Origin: Cyclobacteriaceae bacterium
Lineage (GTDB): Bacteria; Bacteroidota; Bacteroidia; Cytophagales; Cyclobacteriaceae
Length of the DNA: 64,000 bases
Direction: 5' to 3'
Assembly: GCA_019638395.1 (NCBI GenBank)
Contig: JAHBTX010000001.1
Span: 868,001-932,000 of the forward strand
Position numbers and translations under genes: made by a program. The notes beneath the pieces were generated by a model, which ran no database searches, had not been told where the DNA came from, and worked only from the letters and a program-made list of their open reading frames with translations. Positions 1 through 6,989 of the stretch are shown here, piece after piece; positions within the stretch are counted from its first letter, which is position 1; every line of letters begins with the position of its first letter.

Positions 1-2
1 AC

Positions 3-479
3 GAGTTTCAGAATTACCTGGCTGGTTTGAGTTCAGAACAATTGGTGGTCAGCCATAACAACAAGTGGACGGCTGTTCAGCAACTGGAACACATTTGTTT
101 ATCGGTGCAGCCGGTAAGGCTTGCTTTTATCCTGCCTAAATTTTTACTGCGACTGGTGTTTGGTAAAGCAAACCGGGCCAGCAAAACGTACGATCAACTG
201 ATTGAAAAATATAAATCAAAATTGCAAGCTGGCGGTCGTGCAAGTGGCCGCTTTGTACCGGCAACCAGCGCAGCTAAAAAGTATCAACAACTAAACTCGT
301 GGTTAACAACTGAAGTGAATACACTCTCCGGCAAAATCAATCGCTTCTCCGAGGCTGAATTAGATGCGTACATTTTACCCCATCCGCTATTGGGTAAACT
401 CACCCTGCGCGAAATGATTTACTTTACATGTTACCACGTGCAGCACCACCACGAACTCACAAAACAAAATCTAGCCTAA
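3..479 (+). CDS. DinB-like (DUF1569/DinB_2-type) protein, 5' partial
   Basis: The reading frame is open from the left edge, so the gene begins outside the window. The first in-window start-like codon is a TTG at 27, but the frame reads through upstream of it. The visible part (about 159 codons) has the helical bundle pattern of DinB/YfiT-type proteins: an early W-T-A-x-Q-x-L-E-H segment and a C-terminal stretch with HPLLGKLTLREM followed by clustered histidines (YHVQHHHE). In this superfamily such histidines bind a metal. DinB-like proteins act as thiol-dependent transferases or have unknown roles; the substrate cannot be told here. A compound hairpin starts 6 bases after the stop. Confidence 0.7.
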   Translation, partial: EFQNYLAGLSSEQLVVSHNNKWTAVQQLEHICLSVQPVRLAFILPKFLLRLVFGKANRASKTYDQLIEKYKSKLQAGGRASGRFVPATSAAKKYQQLNSWLTTEVNTLSGKINRFSEAELDAYILPHPLLGKLTLREMIYFTCYHVQHHHELTKQNLA

Positions 480-484
480 GGTAC

Positions 485-534
485 AAGGCGTCAAGACGGC
501 TTGAAGGCAAAAGCCAACAGCCGTCAAACGCCTT
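485..534. repeat. Compound imperfect hairpin
   Basis: Three nested stems are visible: AAGGCGT (485-491) with ACGCCTT (528-534), GACGGC (495-500) with GCCGTC (520-525), and GGC (506-508) with GCC (513-515) around an AAAA loop. The internal loops are small (CAA/AA and TTGAA/AACA). It lies just after the stop codon of the DinB-like gene and could end or stabilise that transcript, but no T-run follows, so it is not a classical intrinsic terminator. It could equally be a REP-like palindromic repeat. Confidence 0.6.
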
Positions 535-570
535 ACACTTACAAGTTCATAACACCCTCACTACAACGCT

Positions 571-789
571 GTCATTCCGGTCGGGCAACCGGTAACTTTT
601 AATTAACTCTGCACTACAAACCCGTACCGGAATCCCGTACTATTCAGGTGATTCAACTATGAAACGCATTTCATAAACCACTTATCAGTCCTCCACTGGA
701 TTCCGGAATTCGCCAGACGTTAAACTTAAACCGAACTTTCTTAATCAAGTCAGTTACCTACTTAATCTCATTTGCTCCTCCGGAATGAC
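571..789. repeat. Nested palindromic (REP/MITE-like) element
   Basis: The 480-883 gap has no convincing gene. It holds two nested inverted repeats: GTCATTCCGG (571-580) matches CCGGAATGAC (780-789) perfectly, and inside it CCGGAATCC (627-635) matches GGATTCCGG (698-706). Related ATTCCGG/CCGGAAT words recur in the 50339-50461 element, which suggests a dispersed repeat family. No transposase is present. The rest of the gap (about 790-883) shows only A/T-rich sequence before the downstream operon. Confidence 0.55.
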
Positions 790-883
790 AGGCCTAAAAT
801 AAGTTCATCTGAAAACTCTCAAAGCCCATCATAAAAACCATTTTAAATCTCATTTAAAATTCTCACTTTAGGTGCCTTCTACC

Positions 884-3184
884 ATGAGATTTTTACTTGG
901 GATTTGCTGTGTTTTAACTTCACTCCTGCTGGTTGATTGCCAGCAAAGCGGATCCATTACGGGTGTGCGCGATTCAGTAGATTACAACCTGCACATCCGC
1001 CCTATTCTATCCGATCGGTGTTTTAAATGCCACGGTCCGGATGCGAATCAGCGCAAAGCCAACCTGCGATTAGATACACCTGAAGGTGCGCTGGCCGCAT
1101 TGAAAGACAATCCTGCCGCTCATGCCATCACTCCCGGCGAACCGGATCAATCGGAAGTGTTCTTACGCATTTCAACATCCGATACCTCGGTATTGATGCC
1201 GCCACCCAACTCCAACCTTTCGCTGAATGCAGCCGAAATTGTATTAATCAAAAAATGGATTGAACAAGGTGCCAAGTATAAACCGCATTGGGCATTCATT
1301 CCACCAAAAAAACATCCGTTACCGGAAGTGGATGAATCGTGGCCAAAGAATGAAATCGACTATTTCATTCTTGAAAAAATGGAAGCAGCCGGTTTGCAAC
1401 CCAATGCCGAAGCCGACAAGGCGAGATTATTAAAACGCGTAAGTCTTGACCTTACCGGACTGCCACCTTCACCAGAATTGCAAGCTCGCTTTCTTGCCGA
1501 TAATTCAGAAGATGCTTACGAAAAAATGGTAGACGAATTATTAGCGCAACCACAGTATGGCGAAAAGATGGCCGTGCATTGGATGGATGTAGCCCGCTAT
1601 GCCGATTCGCACGGCTACCAGGATGATGGCTTGCGCACCATGTGGCCGTGGCGCGATTGGGTGATTCATGCCTTCAATCAAAATTATGCATACGACAAAT
1701 TTGTTACTTGGCAACTCGCAGGGGATCTGTTGCCCGATCCAACCAAAGAACAATTGCTGGCCACGGGTTTTAACCGCAATCACAAGATAACACAAGAAGG
1801 CGGTGTAATTGATGAAGAGTACCGCATTGAATATGTAACCGACCGAACCAACACCTTTGCAAAAGCATTTCTCGCCCTTACGTTTGAGTGCGCGCATTGC
1901 CACGATCATAAGTACGATCCCATTTCGCAGAAAGATTATTACCGCACCTTTGCCTTTTTTAATCGTGTACCCGAAAAAGGTTTGCTGGGCGATATTCAAT
2001 TGGCTTCATTGGCCGATCCACCCAAAATAAAAATCACAAGTCAAGAAGTAGCGAACATCCTCACCTTCATCAATAAAAAAGATACTACACCGGTTGAAGT
2101 AATGGTGATGAAAGATTCTACCTGGAAACGTCCTACACATATTCTTGTTCGCGGGGTGTATGATGCGCCCGGAGAAGTAGTGGACATTGGTGTTCCCGAT
2201 GCTATACTGCCATTTGATTCTTCAAGGTTTGGTAATAATCGGCTTGCATTGGCGAAATGGTTGCTGCATGAAAAAAATCCGTTAACAGCCCGTGTATTTA
2301 TAAACCGTATGTGGCAGGAATTATTCGGGCGTGGATTGGTAAAAACCAGTGGCGACTTTGGTATGCAGGGCGAGTTACCCTCACACCCGGAGTTATTGGA
2401 TTGGCTTGCTGTTGACTTTCGTGAAAACGGTTGGAACATAAAACGATTAATGAAACAACTGGTGATGTCAGCCACGTATCAGCAATCATCAGCAGTAAGT
2501 AAAAAGCAACTTGAAAAAGATCCGGATAATATTTTACTCTCGCATGCACCGCGCATCCGGCTTACAGCCGAAAGTATGCGCGACCTGGCTCTGGCCAGCA
2601 GCGGGTTGCTGGTAAAAGAAATTGGTGGTCCCAGCATGAAGGTATATCAACCGAAAGGCATTTGGGAGTCTTCTACTTCGGGCCGCGGTGTGTTGGCGCG
2701 TTATGTACAAGATCATGGCGATAAATTATACCGCAGAGGTTTGTATTCGTTTATCAAACGTACAGTGCCTCCACCCGGCATGTTGATAATGGATGGCAGC
2801 AACCGCGATCAATGCGAAGTGAAACGCGGAGTAACCAACACCCCTTTACAAGCATTGTTATTATTGAACGAACCCTTGATGCTGGAAGCTTCGCGGGTAT
2901 TGGCCGAGCGATTGATGTTAGAGAAATCTTCGGAAGAAGAAAAAATCAAAAAAGCATTTTTGTTGATTGTTTGTCGCGGAAGCAAAAACGAAGAATTAAG
3001 TTTACTTACCGCCTACTACAAATCCGAAAAGGAAAAATTCCAGCAAAGTCCGGAGAAAGCAAAGAAGTTTATTGAAGCTGGTGAATATCCACATCAAGAA
3101 ATTAAAGACACGGTTTCGCTTGCTGCCTTGATGCAGGTGATTCAAACCATTTATAACATGGATGAAGCTATTACCAAAACCTGA
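884..3184 (+). CDS. PSD1 / planctomycete-type cytochrome C domain lipoprotein (DUF1549-DUF1553)
   Basis: This is a large exported lipoprotein. The ATG at 884 is preferred over a GTG at 872 because it places a clean signal peptide with lipobox LLVDC (Cys19) at the N-terminus. Domains in order: a planctomycete-type cytochrome C domain with heme motif CFKCH (about residues 46-50), a DUF1549/PSCyt2 region (about 135-345) that contains a second CAHCH motif near residue 336, and a DUF1553/PSD1 region (about 450-720) with the typical NRMWQELFGRGLV segment. At 766 residues it is somewhat shorter than many family members. The gene is 4 bases from a DUF1501 gene, its usual partner, and forms the first gene of a three-gene operon. 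The family is abundant in Planctomycetes and some Bacteroidota; the chemistry is not established, though redox action on a polysaccharide or sulfated substrate is often proposed. Confidence 0.85.
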   Translation: MRFLLGICCVLTSLLLVDCQQSGSITGVRDSVDYNLHIRPILSDRCFKCHGPDANQRKANLRLDTPEGALAALKDNPAAHAITPGEPDQSEVFLRISTSDTSVLMPPPNSNLSLNAAEIVLIKKWIEQGAKYKPHWAFIPPKKHPLPEVDESWPKNEIDYFILEKMEAAGLQPNAEADKARLLKRVSLDLTGLPPSPELQARFLADNSEDAYEKMVDELLAQPQYGEKMAVHWMDVARYADSHGYQDDGLRTMWPWRDWVIHAFNQNYAYDKFVTWQLAGDLLPDPTKEQLLATGFNRNHKITQEGGVIDEEYRIEYVTDRTNTFAKAFLALTFECAHCHDHKYDPISQKDYYRTFAFFNRVPEKGLLGDIQLASLADPPKIKITSQEVANILTFINKKDTTPVEVMVMKDSTWKRPTHILVRGVYDAPGEVVDIGVPDAILPFDSSRFGNNRLALAKWLLHEKNPLTARVFINRMWQELFGRGLVKTSGDFGMQGELPSHPELLDWLAVDFRENGWNIKRLMKQLVMSATYQQSSAVSKKQLEKDPDNILLSHAPRIRLTAESMRDLALASSGLLVKEIGGPSMKVYQPKGIWESSTSGRGVLARYVQDHGDKLYRRGLYSFIKRTVPPPGMLIMDGSNRDQCEVKRGVTNTPLQALLLLNEPLMLEASRVLAERLMLEKSSEEEKIKKAFLLIVCRGSKNEELSLLTAYYKSEKEKFQQSPEKAKKFIEAGEYPHQEIKDTVSLAALMQVIQTIYNMDEAITKT

Positions 3185-3188
3185 GGCC

Positions 3189-4637
3189 ATGAGTAAAGAA
3201 TTCATTGATCATCGCAAGCATGTTACGCGCAGACACTTTCTGGGTAAGCTCAGCCTCGGGCTTGGCTCGGCTGCATTGGGTTCGCTTTTAATCCCCGATT
3301 TATTTTCAAAATCGGAATTGCCACTTGCTTCGCTTGGACTTCCACACTTCGCGCCCAAAGCCAAACGCATCATCTATTTATTTCAGAATGGTGCACCCTC
3401 GCAATTGGAAAGTTTTGATTACAAACCGTTACTTAATAAAATGGCCGGACAAGAACTTCCGGCCTCCATCCGCATGGGCCAGCGTTTAACGGGCATGACT
3501 TCCGGTCAATCGAAGTTTCCATTAGTGGGTTCGCATTTTATGTTCAACCAATATGGCAAATCCGGTGCGTGGGTAAGTGAATTATTTCCCAACATAGCCA
3601 AAGTGGTGGACGATATCTGCTTCATTAAAACCATGCACACAGAAGCAATCAATCACGACCCGGCCCTTACGTTTATGCAGACGGGTGCACAACAAGGCAA
3701 TCGGCCCAGCATGGGCTCGTGGCTGAGTTATGGATTGGGTAGTGAAAACAAAAATCTTCCAGCCTTTTGTGTGTTGTTATCGCGCGGCCGCGGAAACGGG
3801 CAAGGCGTATATTCAAAATTATGGACAAACGGATTTTTAGATAGCGTTCATCAGGGTGTGCAATTCAGCAGCAGCGAAGAGCGGGTTTTGTATTTGAAAG
3901 ATCCGGAAGGCAGAGATCGGGCCGATCGAAGAAATATGTTGGATCAACTCTCGAAGTTGAACGATTTGAACTATCAGGAATTTGGTGATCCTGAAATTCA
4001 GGCACGGGTACAACAATATGAAATGGCGTATCGCATGCAAACTGCGGTGCCCGAGTTAACCGATCTCTCGAAAGAGCCCGACAACATAATTAAAATGTAT
4101 GGAGCCGATTGTTTAGTACCCGGAACATATGCGGCCAATTGTTTGCTGGCGCGAAAACTTTCGGAAGCCGGAGTTAGATTTGTCCAGTTATATCATCAGG
4201 GTTGGGATCAGCATGGAAACATGGTTGGGGAAATGCCCTTGCAAGCACAAGACACCGATCGTTCTACGGCTGCATTGATTATGGATTTAAAGCAACGCGG
4301 CTTGTTAGATGAAACGTTGGTAATCTGGGGAACTGAGTTTGGTCGCACGAATTATTGCCAGGGCGATCTTTCGAAAGATAACTATGGTCGCGATCACCAC
4401 CCGCGTTGTTATACCATGTGGATGGCCGGTGGTGGTGTAAAAGCTGGAACTACCTATGGTGAGACCGATGAATTTGGTTACAACATTGTGCGCGATCCGG
4501 TTCACGTAAATGATTTTCATGCTACGGTTTTGCACCTGATGGGAATGAATCATGAACAGCTTACCTACAAACATCTGGGACGGTATTACCGGCTTACCGA
4601 TGTAGCCGGCAATGTTGTGCCGGGTTTAATCGCTTAA
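3189..4637 (+). CDS. DUF1501 family protein, Tat-exported
   Basis: A DUF1501 protein, a family related to the sulfatase/alkaline phosphatase fold. The N-terminus carries a twin-arginine signal (TRRHFLGK, RR at residues 14-15) followed by a hydrophobic stretch, so it is probably exported folded. An earlier ATG at 3162 is in frame and overlaps the upstream gene; 3189 fits the signal better. Conserved DUF1501 segments are visible: HDPALTFMQTG, GWDQHGNM, GTEFGRT, and a C-terminal HVNDFHATVLHLMG. It follows the PSD1 gene by 4 bases, an association known across Planctomycetes and Bacteroidota, so the two are likely translationally coupled and work together in the periplasm. The enzyme activity is unknown. 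Confidence 0.87.
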   Translation: MSKEFIDHRKHVTRRHFLGKLSLGLGSAALGSLLIPDLFSKSELPLASLGLPHFAPKAKRIIYLFQNGAPSQLESFDYKPLLNKMAGQELPASIRMGQRLTGMTSGQSKFPLVGSHFMFNQYGKSGAWVSELFPNIAKVVDDICFIKTMHTEAINHDPALTFMQTGAQQGNRPSMGSWLSYGLGSENKNLPAFCVLLSRGRGNGQGVYSKLWTNGFLDSVHQGVQFSSSEERVLYLKDPEGRDRADRRNMLDQLSKLNDLNYQEFGDPEIQARVQQYEMAYRMQTAVPELTDLSKEPDNIIKMYGADCLVPGTYAANCLLARKLSEAGVRFVQLYHQGWDQHGNMVGEMPLQAQDTDRSTAALIMDLKQRGLLDETLVIWGTEFGRTNYCQGDLSKDNYGRDHHPRCYTMWMAGGGVKAGTTYGETDEFGYNIVRDPVHVNDFHATVLHLMGMNHEQLTYKHLGRYYRLTDVAGNVVPGLIA

Positions 4638-4648
4638 TATTTTAGCAG

Positions 4649-6808
4649 GTGAAGCAAGACCAAGTCAACAATTCACAACCTATTGGTTTTCTGAAAAGCC
4701 TTACACTATTTATTCTCTTCCTGACTACGTTTCTATTTGCTTTTGAAAGCAGAATCGAGTTGCCCGTGTGGTTACAGGTTACCGGAAGGTTGCATCCACT
4801 CTTGTTACACGTTCCTATTGGCATTATTGTACTGGCGGTATTGCTTCTACTGCTGCGCGCACAATTCAAGAGCAAACAATTTGTGCTGCTGCTTACCTAC
4901 TTACTTTTATTTATAACACTCAGCGCTGCCTTTACAGCCTTGTTCGGTTTACTTTTAGCCATTGGTGGCGATTATGGTGCCAACAACTTAGAACAACACA
5001 AAGTAAGCGGGCTTATTCTGGCCTGGTTAAGTTATATAGTGTTGTGGTTTTATCAATCCTCTTCTGAAATTGTTACTTTAAAACATGCTGGCATTGTTTT
5101 GCTACTGGGTGTAGTTGTGTTTGTAGGGCACACCGGGGCCGGAATCACGCATGGTGAAAATTTTATTTGGGAGCCACTGCAAAAATCACAACCCGAACTT
5201 GATCCACAATCTGTTTCACTCTATCAACTTGCGGTAATGCCGGTGTTGGATAAAAAATGTTTCTCATGCCACAACGAAAAGAAATCGAAAGGAAAACTGA
5301 TAATGACTGTTGCCGCTAAATTTAAACAAGGTGGCGAAAGCGGAGCCGCCTTTATTCCGGGCAATCCGGATTCCAGTCGGATGATTCAGTTTATTCATTT
5401 GCCACCAAAACACGATGACCACATGCCACCTTATGGCAAACCACAATTAACTCAACCAGAGATTCAGCTATTAAAAGCGTGGATAAAATCGGGTGCCGAC
5501 TTTGATAAAAAAATAAGTGAGTACAAACCAAACGATACACTTGTTTTACTTGCAAGCCAAAACACTTCATTCAATGTTGCGCCTGCCTATACCTTCAAGG
5601 CCGCTTCCGCGGATGTAATCGAAAAATTGAACACACCGTTTCGAACAGTGTTTCCGTTACACATGAACAGTCCAGCTTTGAAAGCAGAATTTTTTGTGAA
5701 GGAATATTTTGAAATCAAAGCCCTCGAAGAGTTAAGACAAATTGAAGATCAATTGGTTTCGTTAAGTCTTTCTAAAATGCCAGTTACGGATACTGACCTG
5801 AAACTACTTTCCGGATTCAGCAATCTGGAAATACTGAATCTCAATTCAACAACCATAGACGGTTCGGGACTTGAAAAGCTTGCTTCGTGCAAAAACTTAA
5901 AATCGATTTCTTTATCTGGCACAAAAGTTACAAGCGAAACACTAAAATCAATTTTAACCTTACCACAACTCAAAACTGTTTACATCTGGAATACCGCAAT
6001 TGACACTTCGGGTAAAGCTGAACTGGAAAAAACTTATCCGCATATCACATTCGTGCATAATCTCTTTACAGATGAAAGTACACTGGCCTTGAGCAAACCT
6101 ATTCTGGTGAATGAAGGAATTCTGAAAGCCACCGACAAGATTGAATTAAAACATACCATGCCGGAAGTAACCATTCGCTATACATTAGATGGCACCCAAC
6201 CCGATAGTATAAGCGGCCTGTTATATGAAGAACCCATTACCATTGTTGAAACAGTAAAGCTGAAAGCGATAGCCTGTAAACCCGGTTGGTTTTGTAGTCC
6301 GTTGTTTGAGGCCAGCATTTACCAGGAAGGTTACAAACCCTTGCAAGCCGAATTACTTGCGCCAGCCGATAAACAATACCGGGGCGAAGGCGCAACTTCA
6401 TTAACCGATGGGCGTAAAGGGTTTGTGGATATTTTTAAAGAGCCCGCCTGGCTTGGTTTCAGAGATAATAATTTCGAAGCAGGATTTGATTTCGGAGCCA
6501 AACCACCTGGCCTTACCAAAGTTGTATTGAGTTATGGCGATAACCTGGGTGCTTATATTTTTCCACCCACCGAAATACAGGTTTGGGGTGGCAATAGTAA
6601 GGACAATCTTAAATTATTGATGACACAGAAATTCAGCGAACCCAAAGGCTATCGCACACCACACATGAGTTTTGTAACTATTAATTGGGAGACCTCTAAT
6701 TATACCTATTATAAAATTATAGCTAAGCCCATCAGCAAACTTCCGCTATGGCATGGTGGCAAAGGCCAAAAAGGTTGGTTCTTTGTGGATGAGGTTTTCT
6801 TTTATTGA
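4649..6808 (+). CDS. Membrane-anchored cytochrome-domain protein with LRR-like, CHB_HEX_C-type and discoidin-like modules
   Basis: A 719-residue modular protein starting at a GTG, the only suitable start near the upstream stop (11 bases away). About five hydrophobic helices fill residues 10-165 (DUF2231-like membrane region). A cytochrome C-type domain follows with heme motif CFSCH at about residue 204 and a typical DDHMPPYGKPQLT segment with a candidate Met ligand. Residues about 365-470 contain leucine-rich-repeat-like units (NLEILNLNSTTIDG and similar). Residues about 480-560 resemble the chitobiase/hexosaminidase C-terminal module (RYTLDGTQPDS), and the last 150 residues look like a galactose-binding jelly roll. 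As third gene of the operon it probably ties the exported PSD1/DUF1501 proteins to the membrane and possibly to a sugar substrate; that role is inferred. Confidence 0.75.
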   Translation: MKQDQVNNSQPIGFLKSLTLFILFLTTFLFAFESRIELPVWLQVTGRLHPLLLHVPIGIIVLAVLLLLLRAQFKSKQFVLLLTYLLLFITLSAAFTALFGLLLAIGGDYGANNLEQHKVSGLILAWLSYIVLWFYQSSSEIVTLKHAGIVLLLGVVVFVGHTGAGITHGENFIWEPLQKSQPELDPQSVSLYQLAVMPVLDKKCFSCHNEKKSKGKLIMTVAAKFKQGGESGAAFIPGNPDSSRMIQFIHLPPKHDDHMPPYGKPQLTQPEIQLLKAWIKSGADFDKKISEYKPNDTLVLLASQNTSFNVAPAYTFKAASADVIEKLNTPFRTVFPLHMNSPALKAEFFVKEYFEIKALEELRQIEDQLVSLSLSKMPVTDTDLKLLSGFSNLEILNLNSTTIDGSGLEKLASCKNLKSISLSGTKVTSETLKSILTLPQLKTVYIWNTAIDTSGKAELEKTYPHITFVHNLFTDESTLALSKPILVNEGILKATDKIELKHTMPEVTIRYTLDGTQPDSISGLLYEEPITIVETVKLKAIACKPGWFCSPLFEASIYQEGYKPLQAELLAPADKQYRGEGATSLTDGRKGFVDIFKEPAWLGFRDNNFEAGFDFGAKPPGLTKVVLSYGDNLGAYIFPPTEIQVWGGNSKDNLKLLMTQKFSEPKGYRTPHMSFVTINWETSNYTYYKIIAKPISKLPLWHGGKGQKGWFFVDEVFFY

Positions 6809-6989
6809 TTAGAAGATACAATCAGCAATCCCGCTCGACTTTCTAATTCACAGAAGCGTTGTATCTGAAAATGGAGATGTTGGCCTTCAACGAATAAGAT
6901 AGACAGGAAAATAGCTGGATCGAATCGCTAAGCACTTTCCGTAGCGAAGCAAGACGATTTCTTTTAAGATAATCTATATATAAGTTGAA

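Noticed and set aside
1541-1999. Minus-strand 152-codon frame inside the PSD1 gene
   Set aside because: It lies wholly within a recognised coding domain on the other strand and has no recognisable features.
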